NCBI GenBank assembly: GCA_016882415.1
Contig: VGQL01000005.1
Coordinates: 1 to 43,031, forward strand
DNA length: 43,031 bases
Source: Cyanobacteria bacterium M_DeepCast_200m_mx_001
GTDB taxonomy: Bacteria; Cyanobacteriota; Cyanobacteriia; PCC-6307; Cyanobiaceae
Reading direction: 5' to 3'
Part shown: piece after piece, positions 18,895 through 29,435 of the stretch
How positions within the stretch are numbered: position 1 is the first letter of the stretch
Layout: each line of letters begins with the position of its first letter
Made by a program: the position numbers and the translations under genes
The notes under the pieces: model-generated
The model's input: the letters and a program-made list of their open reading frames with translations, nothing else
Told to the model about the DNA's origin: nothing
The model's database searches: none

Positions 18895-20066
18895 GCGCAG
18901 TGACCCCCACGGCCCCACCGTTGCTGCTCAAGGGGTTCGAGGTGGAGCTCTACACCGGCCGGCCCGACGGCACGGTGGTGGGTTGCTCCGCGGAGGCGGC
19001 CGCGGCCCTCAGCGGCTTTGTCACCGAACCCGACTGCCGCAACCTCGAATACATCACGCCGCCGGATGCTCGCTACGGGCGGCAGCTGGAGCTGTTGCTG
19101 GAGCCGCGGCGCCGCCTGCGGCCCTGGTTGGCCGAGCGGGGCCTCACCCTGCTGCCGGGCAGCACCCTCAGCACCGGCGACAGCCACCGTTTTGATCGTT
19201 CGGATCCCGGGAACCCCTATCACGGCTACATCGAGGCCACCTACGGCACCCGGGTGGTGACCGCCAGCGTGCACATCAACCTGGGCCTCACCGACATGGA
19301 GGCCCTGTTTGCGGGCTGCCGCCTGATGCGTTGTGAGGGGGCCCTGCTGCTGGCCCTCAGCGCCAGTTCCCCCTTCCTCGATGGCCAGAGCACTGGAGCC
19401 CACTCCCAGCGCTGGCTGCAGTTTCCCCTCACCCCACCAGAGGTGCCCCTGTTTGAGAACCACGGCCACTACATCGCCTGGATGGAGCAGCAGCTGCAGC
19501 TGGGCAGCATGCAAAACGTTCGCCACCTTTGGACCTCCGTGCGCCCCAACGGTGATGACCGCCCCCACGACCTCAACCGGCTGGAGATCCGCATCTGTGA
19601 TCTGATCACCGATCCGCTGCTGTTGCTGGCGGTGACCGCCTTCGCCGAACTGCGGCTGCATCAGCTGCTGGCGGATCCCCAACGCCACGACCCCCTGCGC
19701 GCCAGCCGGCTGGATGCCGCCGCCCTGGCTCAGCTGGCGGACGCCAACGACCGCGCCGCCGCCCGCAGCAGCCTGGAGGCCCCCCTGCGCCATTGGCGCA
19801 GCGGCGAGTCGATTACCGCCCGCACCTGGCTCGCCGGTGCCCTGGAGGAGATGGCCCCCCTGGCCCGTGAGTACGGCCTCGAGGCCTGGTTGGCCCCCCT
19901 GCATGCCGTGCTCGAGCAGGGCAATCAGGCCATGCAATGGCTGGTTGCCCACCAAGGCGGCACCGCCGTGGCGCCCCTGATTGCCGCCGGCGCGGCGGCC
20001 ATGGCGCAGCAGGAGGCGCAGCTGAATGCGGACTTGGCGACAGAACGGTTTGGCCCTTTGGGATGA
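18891..20066 (+). CDS. gshA: Glutamate--cysteine ligase, cyanobacterial type
   Basis: '[23 protein letters not shown]', '[38 protein letters not shown]', '[30 protein letters not shown]'; ATGA overlap with trpE. Confidence 0.93.
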   Translation: MSAVTPTAPPLLLKGFEVELYTGRPDGTVVGCSAEAAAALSGFVTEPDCRNLEYITPPDARYGRQLELLLEPRRRLRPWLAERGLTLLPGSTLSTGDSHRFDRSDPGNPYHGYIEATYGTRVVTASVHINLGLTDMEALFAGCRLMRCEGALLLALSASSPFLDGQSTGAHSQRWLQFPLTPPEVPLFENHGHYIAWMEQQLQLGSMQNVRHLWTSVRPNGDDRPHDLNRLEIRICDLITDPLLLLAVTAFAELRLHQLLADPQRHDPLRASRLDAAALAQLADANDRAAARSSLEAPLRHWRSGESITARTWLAGALEEMAPLAREYGLEAWLAPLHAVLEQGNQAMQWLVAHQGGTAVAPLIAAGAAAMAQQEAQLNADLATERFGPLG

Positions 20067-23000
20067 TCATGGTTCGCTTCGCTGACGACTTCGCCTCCAT
20101 GGGGCCCACCCTCGCCGCCACCGAAGCGACCGGCGCCGTGCCTGGAGCGGCCCCGGGGCCTGCCCCTACCGCGGCGGAGCTGGAGGCCACGCGGCCGCGG
20201 CTGCTGGCCGAACGGCTGGAGCTGGTGGAAGACCTCTGGCAGACGGTGCTGCGCAGCGAGTGCCCGCCCCAGCAGGCCGAGCGCCTGCTGCGCATGAAGG
20301 AGATCAGCAGCGCCATCGAGGGCGGTGAGCCCGATGCGGGTTCGGAGGCCGCCACCGACGAGATCGTGCAGCTGATCCGGGAGATGGATCTGGCGGAGGG
20401 CATCGCCGCCGCCCGGGCCTTCTCCCTCTATTTCCAGCTGGTCAACATCCTCGAGCAGCACATCGAGGAGGACAGCTACCTCGCCAGCCTGCAGGCCCAC
20501 CATCCGGAGCACCTCAGCGACCCCTTCCTGCCGCCCCTGGCGGCCCAGACCGAACCGGCCACCTTCCGCGAGCTGTTCGCCCGCATGCGGGGCCTCGGGG
20601 TGCCGCCCGCCCAGATCGAGCACCTCCTGCAGGAGCTGGAGATCCGGCTGGTGTTCACGGCCCACCCCACGGAGATCGTGCGCCACACCATCCGCCACAA
20701 GCAGCGGCGGGTGGCCTCCTTGATCCAGAAGCTGCAGCACAGCCAGCTGCTCAACCTCGACGATCGCCAGAGCCTGCGCCAGCACCTGCAGGAGGAGGTG
20801 CGGCTCTGGTGGCGCACCGATGAACTGCACCAGTTCAAGCCGTCGGTGCTGGATGAGGTGGATTACGCCCTCCATTACTTCCAGCAGGTGCTGTTCGGGG
20901 CCATGCCGCAGCTGCGGCAGCGCATCCGCACCGCCCTCAACGCCAGCTACCCCGATGTGCAGCCCCCCGGGGATGCCTTCTGCAGCTTCGGCTCCTGGGT
21001 GGGCTCCGACCGCGATGGCAACCCCTCGGTGACCCCGGAGATCACCTGGCGCACCGCCTGTTTCCAGCGCCAGCTGATGCTCGAGCGCTACCTGGCGGCG
21101 GTGGGCGACCTGCGCGACCAGCTCAGCATTTCCATGCAGTGGAGCCAGGTGAGCGCCCCGCTGCTGGAATCCCTGGAGATGGACCGGCTGCGCTTTCCGG
21201 AGATCTACGAAGAGCGGGCCGCCCGCTACCGGCTGGAGCCCTACCGCCTCAAGCTCAGCTACGTGCTGGAGCGGCTGCGCCTCACCCATGAGCGCAACCA
21301 GCAACTGGCCAGCGCCGGCTGGGAAACCCCCTCCGACACCCGCCCCGCCCTGCCGGAATTCGGCCAGGGGGCCCTGGCCCCGGCGCCCGCCCCGGAGCTG
21401 CACTACGCCTCGGTGACCGAGTTCCGCAACGACCTGGAGCTGATCAACGACAGCCTCTCGGGCACCGGCCTCAGCTGCGAACCCCTGGACAACCTGATCG
21501 CCCAGGTGCACACCTTCGCCTTCTGCCTGGCCAGCCTCGACATCCGCCAGGAGAGCACCCGCCACAGCGATGCCCTCGATGAACTGAGCCGCTACCTGCA
21601 GCTGCCGGTGCCCTACGGCGAGATGGAGGAGCCCCAACGGGTGGAGTGGCTGCTCACCGAGCTGCAGACCCGCCGGCCCCTGATCCCCCCCTCGGTGCAG
21701 TGGAGCCCCGCCACCGCTGAAACCTTCGATGTGCTGCGGGTGGTGCAGCGGCTGCAGCAGGAATTCGGCAGCCGCATCTGCCGCACCTATGTGATCTCGA
21801 TGAGCCACACGGTGTCGGATCTGCTGGAGGTGCTGCTGCTGGCCAAGGAGGCCGGCCTGGTGGACCCCATGGCCCAGCGCTCCAACCTGTTGGTGGTGCC
21901 GCTGTTCGAAACGGTGGAAGACCTCAAGGCCGCCCCGGCGGTGATGGAGCGGCTGTTCTCCGAGCCCTTCTACCGCCAGCTGATCGCCAGCATCAGCCCC
22001 ACCGGCAAGCCCCTGCAGGAGCTGATGCTGGGCTACTCCGACAGCAACAAGGATTCGGGCTTCCTCTCCAGCAACTGGGAGATCCACCGGGCCCAGATCG
22101 CGCTGCAGCAGCTGGCCAGCGGCCACGATGTGGCCCTGCGCATCTTCCATGGCCGCGGCGGTTCCGTGGGCCGCGGCGGTGGGCCCGCCTACCAGGCGAT
22201 CCTGGCCCAGCCCAGCGGCACCCTCAACGGCCGCATCAAGATCACGGAGCAGGGGGAGGTGCTGGCCTCCAAATACTCCCTGCCGGAGCTGGCCCTCTAC
22301 AACCTGGAAACCGTCACCACCGCGGTGATCCAGAACAGCCTGGTGACCAGCCATGTGGATGAGACCCCCAGCTGGAATGAGCTGATGGTGCGCCTGGCGG
22401 CCCGCTCCCGCAGCCATTACCGGGCCCTGGTGCATGACAACCCCGATCTGGTGGCCTTCTTCCAGCAGGTGACCCCCATCGAGGAGATCAGCAAGCTGCA
22501 GATCTCCAGCCGGCCCGCCCGCCGCAAGAGCGGCGCCAAGGATCTCTCCAGCCTGCGGGCCATCCCCTGGGTGTTCGGCTGGACCCAGAGCCGCTTCCTG
22601 CTGCCCAGCTGGTTTGGGGTGGGGGCGGCCCTGCAGGAGGAGCTCGACGCCGACCCCGGCCAGCTGGAGCTGTTCCAGCAGCTGTACCAGCGCTGGCCCT
22701 TCTTCCGCATGCTCATCTCCAAGGTGGAGATGACCCTCTCCAAGGTGGACCTCGACCTGGCCCACCACTACGTGCGTTCCCTGGGGCGGCCGGAGTCGCG
22801 CCAGGCCTTTGAGCAGATCTTCGACACCATCGCCGGTGAATTCGTGCTCACCCGCGACCTGGTGCTGGCGATCACGGGGCACCGCCGCCTGCTGGATGGT
22901 GACCCGGGCCTGCAGCTGTCGGTGGAGCTGCGCAACCGCACGATCATTCCGCTGGGCTTCCTGCAGGTGGCCCTGCTCAAGCGCCTGCGGGATCAGAACC

Positions 23001-23125
23001 GCCAGCCCCCCATGAGCGAAGCGCCCGACCGCGAAGACGGCCGCACCTACAGCCGCAGTGAACTGCTGCGGGGGGCGCTGCTCACCATCAACGGCATCGC
23101 CGCCGGCATGCGCAACACCGGCTGA
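20063..23125 (+). CDS. ppc: Phosphoenolpyruvate carboxylase (start 20063 or 20069)
   Basis: '[21 protein letters not shown]', '[20 protein letters not shown]', '[25 protein letters not shown]', '[19 protein letters not shown]', C-terminal '[13 protein letters not shown]'. Confidence 0.99.
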   Translation: MIMVRFADDFASMGPTLAATEATGAVPGAAPGPAPTAAELEATRPRLLAERLELVEDLWQTVLRSECPPQQAERLLRMKEISSAIEGGEPDAGSEAATDEIVQLIREMDLAEGIAAARAFSLYFQLVNILEQHIEEDSYLASLQAHHPEHLSDPFLPPLAAQTEPATFRELFARMRGLGVPPAQIEHLLQELEIRLVFTAHPTEIVRHTIRHKQRRVASLIQKLQHSQLLNLDDRQSLRQHLQEEVRLWWRTDELHQFKPSVLDEVDYALHYFQQVLFGAMPQLRQRIRTALNASYPDVQPPGDAFCSFGSWVGSDRDGNPSVTPEITWRTACFQRQLMLERYLAAVGDLRDQLSISMQWSQVSAPLLESLEMDRLRFPEIYEERAARYRLEPYRLKLSYVLERLRLTHERNQQLASAGWETPSDTRPALPEFGQGALAPAPAPELHYASVTEFRNDLELINDSLSGTGLSCEPLDNLIAQVHTFAFCLASLDIRQESTRHSDALDELSRYLQLPVPYGEMEEPQRVEWLLTELQTRRPLIPPSVQWSPATAETFDVLRVVQRLQQEFGSRICRTYVISMSHTVSDLLEVLLLAKEAGLVDPMAQRSNLLVVPLFETVEDLKAAPAVMERLFSEPFYRQLIASISPTGKPLQELMLGYSDSNKDSGFLSSNWEIHRAQIALQQLASGHDVALRIFHGRGGSVGRGGGPAYQAILAQPSGTLNGRIKITEQGEVLASKYSLPELALYNLETVTTAVIQNSLVTSHVDETPSWNELMVRLAARSRSHYRALVHDNPDLVAFFQQVTPIEEISKLQISSRPARRKSGAKDLSSLRAIPWVFGWTQSRFLLPSWFGVGAALQEELDADPGQLELFQQLYQRWPFFRMLISKVEMTLSKVDLDLAHHYVRSLGRPESRQAFEQIFDTIAGEFVLTRDLVLAITGHRRLLDGDPGLQLSVELRNRTIIPLGFLQVALLKRLRDQNRQPPMSEAPDREDGRTYSRSELLRGALLTINGIAAGMRNTG

Positions 23126-23135
23126 GGGGGCCCGT

Positions 23136-23615
23136 TTGCTCGATTCCCTGTTGATCCCCTTCCGCGGCCAGCCCCAGCCCCCCCAGCTGCCGCCCGGTTA
23201 TGCCCTCGAGCCGGAGGCACCCCCGCGGGGGGAGGAGCTCAACGGGCTGCTGGTGCTCTGCGGTGAGCCCTCCCGTTCGCCCCAGCGCCTGGAGCGGGCC
23301 CTGGCGGCCAGCGCCTGGCAGTTGAGCCTGCGGGCCCCCGGCGGGCAGCTGGTGGGCTTCGTGCGGGCCACCAGCGATCAGGCCCTCAACGCCAACCTCT
23401 GGGATCTGGCGGTGGATCCGGCGGAGCCCGCCGCCACCCAGCATCTGCTGCTGCAGGTGCTGGTGCACACCGCCCTGGGGCGCCTGCGGCGGGAGTTGCC
23501 CGGCTGCAGCGTGTCGGTGGCGGCCCCCCAGGGGGCCCTGGAGACCCTGCGCCAGCATGGGTTTGTGGTGGACCCCGGCGGCATCCGCGCCATGGGGCTG
23601 CGGCTGCAGGCCTGA
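23136..23615 (+). CDS. GNAT-like acetyltransferase (TTG start inferred)
   Basis: 'LVGFVRATSDQALNANLWDLAVDPAEPAATQHLLLQVLVHTALGRLRRELPGCSVSVAAPQGALETLRQHGF' has a GNAT-like fold signature; no ATG/GTG at the expected N-terminus. Confidence 0.7.
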   Translation: MLDSLLIPFRGQPQPPQLPPGYALEPEAPPRGEELNGLLVLCGEPSRSPQRLERALAASAWQLSLRAPGGQLVGFVRATSDQALNANLWDLAVDPAEPAATQHLLLQVLVHTALGRLRRELPGCSVSVAAPQGALETLRQHGFVVDPGGIRAMGLRLQA

Positions 23616-23627
23616 GGGCCAGCCATG

Positions 23628-23656
23628 AAAAAAGCCCCGCTCAAACGAGACGGGGC
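23628..23656 (-). terminator. Intrinsic terminator downstream of tRNA-Arg
   Basis: Minus strand GCCCCG-t-CTC-GTTT-GAG-CGGGGC followed by T6. Confidence 0.85.
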
Positions 23657-23689
23657 CCCAGGGCTGAGGGAGAGCGGCTGATCGGGCCA

Positions 23690-23763
23690 CGAGCATGGAG
23701 GGACTCGAACCCCCGACACTCAGAACCGGAATCTGATGCTCTATCCAACTGAGCTACATGCCC
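23690..23763 (-). tRNA. tRNA-Arg (CCG)
   Basis: Minus strand GGGCATGTAGCTCAGTTGGATAGAGCATCAGATTCCGGTTCTGAGTGTCGGGGGTTCGAGTCCCTCCATGCTCG; anticodon loop TTCCGGT. Confidence 0.96.
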
Positions 23764-23819
23764 ACGCGGGATCAGCTGCCCCACGGGCCTTACCTTAGCC
23801 CTCAGACGGCCCCAGACCC

Positions 23820-24941
23820 ATTCGGCTGCATCGCCTGGAGCTGCGCCAGTTCCGCAATTACGGCGCGCTTGAGCTGCAGTTGGAGGCGCCGCGGCTGTTG
23901 GTGATCGGCCGCAATGGCGAGGGCAAATCCAACCTGCTGGAGGCGGTGGAGCTGCTGGGCAGCCTGCGCTCCCACCGCTGCAGCAGCGACCGCGATCTGA
24001 TCCGCCAGGGCCAGCCGGCGGCCCTGATCGCCGCCAGCTGCAGCGACGGTGACCGCCTGGAGCTGGAGCTGCGCCGCCAGGGGGGGCGCCAGGCCCGCCG
24101 CAACGGCCGGGTGCTGGAGCGCCAGCACGAGCTGATCGGCCCGCTGCGCTGCGTGGGGTTCAGCGCCCTGGATCTCGATCTGGTGCGGGGGGAGCCGGCC
24201 CTGCGGCGCCAGTGGCTCGACCGGGTGGTGTTGCAGCTGGAGCCGGTGTATGCCGAGCTGCTCAGCCGCTACGGGCGGCTGCTGCGACAGCGCTCCCAGT
24301 TGTTGCGCCGCGGCCTGGCCCAGGGGCAGCTGCAGGATCTGCTGGAGGCGTTCGACCAGCAGATGGCGCTGGTGGGCACCCGTCTGCACCGCCGCCGCTT
24401 GCGGGCCCTGCGGCGCCTGCAGCCCCTGGCGGCCCAATGGCAGGGGCGCCTCAGCGCCGGCCGGGAGGCGCTGGTGCTCCGCTACCAGCCCGGCGCCAGC
24501 CTGGAGGTGGAGGGGCCTGAGCCGGAGCAGGAGGGCCCCTGGCGGGACAGTCTGTTGGAGCAGTTACGGGCCCAGCGGCCCGAGGAGCTGCGGCTGGGGC
24601 AGTGCGCCGTGGGGCCCCACCGCGATGAGGTGGCTTTGGAGCTGGGGGACCAACCGGCCCGCCGTTATGGCTCCGCCGGCCAGCAGCGCACCCTGGTGCT
24701 GGCCCTGAAACTGGCGGAGCTCGAGCTGGTGCAGCAGCTCTGGGGGGAGCCGCCCCTGCTGCTGCTCGACGACGTGCTGGCCGAGCTGGATCCCGACCGT
24801 CAGCAGCTGTTGCTGGAGGCGGTGGGGGAGGGGCACCAGTGCCTGGTGAGTGCCACGCACCTGGGGGCCTTCAGCGGCGGTTGGCACCAGCGTTCGCAAC
24901 TGGTGACCGTTGAGGCAGGAATGCTGCGGCTCGGCCAGTAA
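23820..24941 (+). CDS. recF: DNA replication and repair protein RecF (5' end uncertain; possibly an ATT start)
   Basis: '[52 protein letters not shown]', '[18 protein letters not shown]', '[20 protein letters not shown]'. Conserved N-terminus begins upstream of the first canonical start (TTG 23880). Confidence 0.93.
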   Translation: MRLHRLELRQFRNYGALELQLEAPRLLVIGRNGEGKSNLLEAVELLGSLRSHRCSSDRDLIRQGQPAALIAASCSDGDRLELELRRQGGRQARRNGRVLERQHELIGPLRCVGFSALDLDLVRGEPALRRQWLDRVVLQLEPVYAELLSRYGRLLRQRSQLLRRGLAQGQLQDLLEAFDQQMALVGTRLHRRRLRALRRLQPLAAQWQGRLSAGREALVLRYQPGASLEVEGPEPEQEGPWRDSLLEQLRAQRPEELRLGQCAVGPHRDEVALELGDQPARRYGSAGQQRTLVLALKLAELELVQQLWGEPPLLLLDDVLAELDPDRQQLLLEAVGEGHQCLVSATHLGAFSGGWHQRSQLVTVEAGMLRLGQ

Positions 24942-24967
24942 GGTGTTGGGCTGTTTGCCTGGATCTG

Positions 24968-25447
24968 ATGACCCAAGCGGCCTGCCTCCACCCCAACCCG
25001 GGATGGACCGGAGCTGAGAGCGCTTTCTCCAGTAGCCCCCAATCACCCAGTGCCACCGACATGGTGGGTAAACACTGCATCCTCGAGCTGTACAACTGCG
25101 ATCCCGCCAAGCTCGACGACGAAGCTTTCCTCAGGAACGCCATCACCAGCGCTGCCAAGCGTGCTGGCGCCACACTCCTGAATCTGATCACCCACCGGTT
25201 TGACCCCCAGGGTGTGACGGGGCTGGCTCTGTTGGCCGAATCCCATATCTCCATCCACACCTGGCCTGAGTCGGGCTATGCCGCCGTGGATGTGTTCACC
25301 TGCGGTGACCACACCATGCCGGAGCGGGCCTGCATCGTGCTCAGTGAAGAGCTCGACGCCGGCAACTACAAGCTCAAGAGCTTCCGCCGCGAAACCCCCA
25401 GTTCCGTGGCCGGCGCCGAACGGGAACCGGCCCTGGCGGCCGCCTGA
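24968..25447 (+). CDS. speD: S-adenosylmethionine decarboxylase proenzyme
   Basis: '[80 protein letters not shown]'. Confidence 0.96.
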   Translation: MTQAACLHPNPGWTGAESAFSSSPQSPSATDMVGKHCILELYNCDPAKLDDEAFLRNAITSAAKRAGATLLNLITHRFDPQGVTGLALLAESHISIHTWPESGYAAVDVFTCGDHTMPERACIVLSEELDAGNYKLKSFRRETPSSVAGAEREPALAAA

Positions 25448-25467
25448 TCCCGACGCTGCACCGCTCG

Positions 25468-25492
25468 CCCCTCCTTCAAGGAGGGGTTTTTT
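25468..25492 (+). terminator. Intrinsic terminator of speD
   Basis: CCCCTCCTT-c-AAGGAGGGG followed by T6. Confidence 0.9.
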
Positions 25493-25513
25493 ATGGCGAG
25501 CCCGCGTTGCGGT

Positions 25514-26362
25514 TCACCCCCGCAGGCTGCGGTTGAGCTTGCCGCTCACCAACCCCTCCAGGTCCACGCTCACGGCGTTGAACCCTTGCTCCAGAAAGGC
25601 GCCCACCAGGGCGCTGCGCTGGGCCGGATCGACCCAGCGCTGCAGGGCGCCGGAGAGCTGATCGGCCGGCAGCTCGATGCGGGCCGCATCCCCCTGGCTG
25701 CGCACCCTCACCTGCGGCCAGCCCTGTTGCCGCAGCCAGGCTTCGGCGGCCGCCACCCGCTGCAGCCGGGAGGCGCTGATCGGTTCGCCGTAGGGGAAGC
25801 GCGAGGCCAGGCAGGGCTGGGCGGGTTTATCCCACCAGGGGAACCCCAGGGCCCGCGAGAGGGCCCGCACCCCGGCCTTGTCGATGCCCAGCTCCGCCAG
25901 GGGGGAGTGCACCCCGGCCTCCTGGGCCGCCGCGATGCCCGGGCGGTGGTCCCCCAGGTCGTCCTGGTTGACCCCATCCAGCACCACCGCCTGCGGTTGC
26001 TCCTTCCGCAACGCCGTCAGCAGCCGGTGCAGTTCCCGCTTGCAGGCGTAACAGCGCTGGCTGGGGTTGCTGCTGTAGGCCGGGTCGTCCAGCTCGGCGG
26101 TGGCGATCTCCCGGTGGCGCAGGCCGATCCACTGGGCCTGCAGCTGGGCCTCCTGCCGCAGGTGGGGCGCCAGGGCCGGCGACACCCCGGTGACCGCCAG
26201 GGCCCGCTCCCCCAGCTGCTCCGCGGCGATCGCCGCCACCAGGGTGCTGTCCACGCCGCCGGAGTAGGCCACCAGTGCCGAGGGCAGGGCCGCCAACCGG
26301 CTGCGCAGCTGCTCCAGTTGCTGCGCCTGGCCGGGGCTCAACGGTTCGAGCGGGCGGAACAT
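25514..26362 (-). CDS. larE: ATP-dependent sacrificial sulfur transferase LarE-like
   Basis: 'LVAYSGGVDSTLVAAIAAEQLG' PP-loop, 'NPSQRCYACKRELHRLL', 'DGVNQDDLGDHRPGIAAAQEAGVHSPLAELGIDKAGVRALSRALGFPWWDKPAQPCLASRFPYG'. Confidence 0.92.
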   Translation of the reverse strand: MFRPLEPLSPGQAQQLEQLRSRLAALPSALVAYSGGVDSTLVAAIAAEQLGERALAVTGVSPALAPHLRQEAQLQAQWIGLRHREIATAELDDPAYSSNPSQRCYACKRELHRLLTALRKEQPQAVVLDGVNQDDLGDHRPGIAAAQEAGVHSPLAELGIDKAGVRALSRALGFPWWDKPAQPCLASRFPYGEPISASRLQRVAAAEAWLRQQGWPQVRVRSQGDAARIELPADQLSGALQRWVDPAQRSALVGAFLEQGFNAVSVDLEGLVSGKLNRSLRG

Positions 26363-26443
26363 GGCGCGGGCCAGGCCACGGGCTGAGGGGTTTGATCCTG
26401 GCAGGGCCAGCGCCGTTAGCATCGGTTCCCACCGACCTGCTCC

Positions 26444-27682
26444 ATGGGCCCCAGCACCCAGTCGCCGCAAAACCAGGCGCAGCGGGGCCAGACCCAGCGG
26501 GCCCAGACCCAGCAGGGCACCGGCCGTGGCATCGGCATCCGCACGGCCGCCGGCGCCAACGAGCGCAGCCATGGCCAACTGCACGTCTACGACGGCGAAG
26601 GCAAGGGCAAGAGCCAGGCGGCCCTGGGGGTGGTGCTGCGCACCATCGGCCTCGGCATCTGCGAGCAGAAACAGACCCGCGTGCTGCTGCTGCGCTTCCT
26701 CAAGGGGCCCGGCCGCTCCTACGACGAGGACGCCGCCATCGAGGCGCTGCAGCAGGGCTTCCCCCACCTGATCGACCAGGTGCGCACCGGCCGCGGCGAC
26801 TTCTTCAGCGCCGATCAGGTGACCCGCATCGACATCCAGGAGGCCCAGCGGGGCTGGACCATCGCCAAGGGGGCCCTCGCCAGCGACCTCTATTCCGTGG
26901 TGGTGCTCGATGAGCTCAACCCGGTGCTCGACCTCGGCCTGCTGGACCTGGAGGAGGTGGTGCGCACCCTGGCGGCCAAACCGCCGGGCATGGAGGTGAT
27001 CGTCACCGGCCGGGGTGCCCCCCGGCCCCTGGTGCAGATCGCCGATCTCCACTCCGAAATGCGGGCCCACCGCCGCCAGGATCGCCTCCAGGGTGTGGAT
27101 CTGCCGGAGGCCGACCTGGCCAGCGCCGGCCTCGATGGCATCGAGGTGTACACCGGGGAAGGCAAGGGCAAATCCACCAGCGCCCTCGGCAAGGCCCTGC
27201 AGGCCATCGGCCGCGGCATCTCCCAGGACAAGAGCCACCGGGTGCTGATCCTGCAGTGGCTCAAGGGGGGTAACGGCTACACCGAGGACGCGGCCATCGC
27301 CGCCCTGCGGGAGAGCTACCCCCACCTGGTGGATCACCTGCGCTCCGGCCGCGATGCCATCGTCTGGCGCGGCCAGCAGCAGCCCATCGATTACGTGGAG
27401 GCGGAGCGCGCCTGGGAAATCGCCCGCGCCGCCATCTCCAGCGGCCTCTACAAAACGGTGATCCTCGATGAGATCAACCCCACCGTCGACCTGGAGCTCC
27501 TCCCGGTGGAGCCGATCGTGCAGACCCTGCTGCGCAAGCCGGCGGAAACCGAAGTGATCCTCACCGGCCGCTGCAAGCACCCTCCGGCCTACTTCGATCT
27601 GGCCAGCGTGCACTCGGAGATGGTGTGCCACAAGCACTACGCCGAGCGCGGCGTTGATCTCAAGCGCGGCGTGGATTACTGA
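26444..27682 (+). CDS. Tandem-domain CobO/BtuR-like (cob(I)yrinic acid a,c-diamide adenosyltransferase) P-loop protein
   Basis: Two copies of the CobO signature: 'VYDGEGKGKSQAALGVVLRTIG...VVVLDELNPVLDLGLL' and 'VYTGEGKGKSTSALGKALQAIG...TVILDEINPTVDLELL'. Confidence 0.88.
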   Translation: MGPSTQSPQNQAQRGQTQRAQTQQGTGRGIGIRTAAGANERSHGQLHVYDGEGKGKSQAALGVVLRTIGLGICEQKQTRVLLLRFLKGPGRSYDEDAAIEALQQGFPHLIDQVRTGRGDFFSADQVTRIDIQEAQRGWTIAKGALASDLYSVVVLDELNPVLDLGLLDLEEVVRTLAAKPPGMEVIVTGRGAPRPLVQIADLHSEMRAHRRQDRLQGVDLPEADLASAGLDGIEVYTGEGKGKSTSALGKALQAIGRGISQDKSHRVLILQWLKGGNGYTEDAAIAALRESYPHLVDHLRSGRDAIVWRGQQQPIDYVEAERAWEIARAAISSGLYKTVILDEINPTVDLELLPVEPIVQTLLRKPAETEVILTGRCKHPPAYFDLASVHSEMVCHKHYAERGVDLKRGVDY

Positions 27683-27709
27683 GCCGGCGGGTCAGCCCCC
27701 GGCGGATTG

Positions 27710-28882
27710 TCAGTAACGGGGCACGCTGGGGTCCACCTCCTGGCTCCAGGCGTCGATGCCGCCGGCCACGTTGATCCCCTCGATGCCATGGCGCTTGAGG
27801 GCAATCAGCGCCTTGGCGCTGCGGCCCCCGAGCTTGCAGTGGGCGTAGAGGGTTTTACCGGCGGCCAGCTCGCGCACTCGCTCCACGGCGGTGCCGTTCT
27901 CGATCTGATCCAAGGGAATCAGGGTGGCGCCAGGGATCACGGCGATGTCCGCCTCGGGGGGGTTGCGCACATCGATCAGCACCAGGCCGGAGCGGTCGCC
28001 GTCGAGCAGCTGCTTGAGCTGCCCCACGCTGATGCTGTCCACGGCGCCGGCCTCCTCCTGGCCGGGGGCGCTGCCGCCCACACCGCAGAACTCCTGGTAG
28101 TCGATCAGCTTGTCGATCACGGGCCGCTCCGGGTTGGGCCGGAGCTTGAGCTCGCGGAACTTCATCCCCAGGGCATCGAACAGCAGCAGGCGGCCGCTGA
28201 GGGTGGTGCCGATGCCGGTGATGATCTTCACCGCTTCGGTGGCCTGGATCACGCCGATGATGCCGGGCAGCACCCCCACCACGCCCCCTTCGGCGCAGGA
28301 GGGCACCATGCCCGGCGGCGGCGGCTCGGGGAACAGGTCGCGGTAGTTGGGGCTTTCGGCATCCAGGTTGAACACCGTGGCCTGGCCCTCAAAGCGGAAG
28401 ATCGAGCCGTACACGTTGGGTTTGCCCAGCAGCACGCAGGCGTCGTTCACCAGGTAGCGGGTGGGGAAGTTGTCGGTGCCGTCGCAGACGATGTCGTACG
28501 GCCGGATGATCTCCAGGGCGTTCTCGCTGGTGAGCGCCGTTTCGTAGAGGTCCACCTGGCAGTGGGGGTTGATCTCCAGGATCCGGGCCTTGGCGGATTC
28601 GATCTTGGGTTTGCCCACCCAGCTGGTGCCGTGGATCACCTGCCGCTGCAGGTTGGAGTGATCCACCACGTCGAAATCGACGATGCCGATGCGCCCCACG
28701 CCGGCGGCCGCCAGGTAGAGCAGCAGCGGCGAGCCCAGGCCGCCGGTGCCCACGCACAGCACGGAGGAGGCCTTGAGCCGCTTCTGCCCCTCCATGCCCA
28801 CCTCCGGCAGGATCAGGTGGCGGGCAAAACGGGCCACCTCATCGGGGCTGAGCTCGATGCCAGTGGTGTCGGGGGGAAGCAT
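27710..28882 (-). CDS. moeB: Molybdopterin-synthase adenylyltransferase MoeB/ThiF-like E1 with C-terminal rhodanese domain
   Basis: 'SRHLILPEVG'-like N-terminus, 'VLCVGTGGLGSPLLLYLAAAGVGRIGIVDFDVVDHSNLQRQVIHG', 'DGTDNFPTRYLVNDAC'; rhodanese 'LVLIDVRNPPEADIAVIPGATLIPL...LYAHCKLGGRSAKAL'. Confidence 0.94.
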   Translation of the reverse strand: MLPPDTTGIELSPDEVARFARHLILPEVGMEGQKRLKASSVLCVGTGGLGSPLLLYLAAAGVGRIGIVDFDVVDHSNLQRQVIHGTSWVGKPKIESAKARILEINPHCQVDLYETALTSENALEIIRPYDIVCDGTDNFPTRYLVNDACVLLGKPNVYGSIFRFEGQATVFNLDAESPNYRDLFPEPPPPGMVPSCAEGGVVGVLPGIIGVIQATEAVKIITGIGTTLSGRLLLFDALGMKFRELKLRPNPERPVIDKLIDYQEFCGVGGSAPGQEEAGAVDSISVGQLKQLLDGDRSGLVLIDVRNPPEADIAVIPGATLIPLDQIENGTAVERVRELAAGKTLYAHCKLGGRSAKALIALKRHGIEGINVAGGIDAWSQEVDPSVPRY

Positions 28883-28911
28883 GGAAGCGGGGCGCAGGGC
28901 GAACCGGCTCC

Positions 28912-29403
28912 CTACTCTCCCAAATCCCCGGCCAGGGGCTCCAGCGGCAGGGGCAGGGGCAGGGGCTCCGGGGCGGCGGCCCCCTCCGGCCCGGGCGGTT
29001 CCGGCAGCCACCAGGCCCGCAGGGGCTCGGCCTCGGCCGCCAGCCCACTGCGGATCAGCATCAAGGTGGGCCCCAGGCAGAGCTCCCGGTCGCTGCGGGA
29101 GGGAATGGCCGCGCTGCTGGGGTGGCTGTGGGCGGCCCCCAGCACCTGCAGGCCCCGCTCGCGCACCCACCGCTGGGCCAGCAGCTGCTCGCGGGGGTCG
29201 AGCTGGAAGTGCCGATCCCGCTCGGCGGCCGGTTCCCAGCGGTTGCAGCAGGGCCAGATTGCCTGCACCAGCAGGGCCGGGCCGCGGCGGCTGCCGAGCA
29301 CCAGGGCGCAGCCTTCCTGGGGCCTGGTGGCCAGCACGGTGCGCTCCAGAACGATCAGGCAATGCCCACTGAGGAGCACGCGCTCTGGCGTTGATGCACC
29401 CAC
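28912..29403 (-). CDS. JAB/JAMM (Mov34/MPN/PAD-1) metalloprotease-like protein
   Basis: JAMM motif 'GAAHSHPSSAAIPSRSD' with upstream 'PQEGCALVLG'; adjacent to moeB. Confidence 0.88.
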   Translation of the reverse strand: MGASTPERVLLSGHCLIVLERTVLATRPQEGCALVLGSRRGPALLVQAIWPCCNRWEPAAERDRHFQLDPREQLLAQRWVRERGLQVLGAAHSHPSSAAIPSRSDRELCLGPTLMLIRSGLAAEAEPLRAWWLPEPPGPEGAAAPEPLPLPLPLEPLAGDLGE

Positions 29404-29435
29404 ACCGATACCTTATGCCGAAGTCAACCCGGCCG

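Noticed and set aside
17311-18918. 535-aa minus-strand ORF opposite trpE
   Set aside because: Antisense shadow ORF; the plus strand is unambiguously trpE.
19925-22882. 985-aa minus-strand ORF opposite gshA/ppc
   Set aside because: Antisense artefact of GC-rich codon usage in ppc; low-complexity His/Gln/Gly composition and no recognisable domain.
26363-27637. N-terminal ~425-aa extension of the minus-strand larE ORF
   Set aside because: Antisense to the tandem CobO-like gene; LarE homology begins near the Met at 26362.
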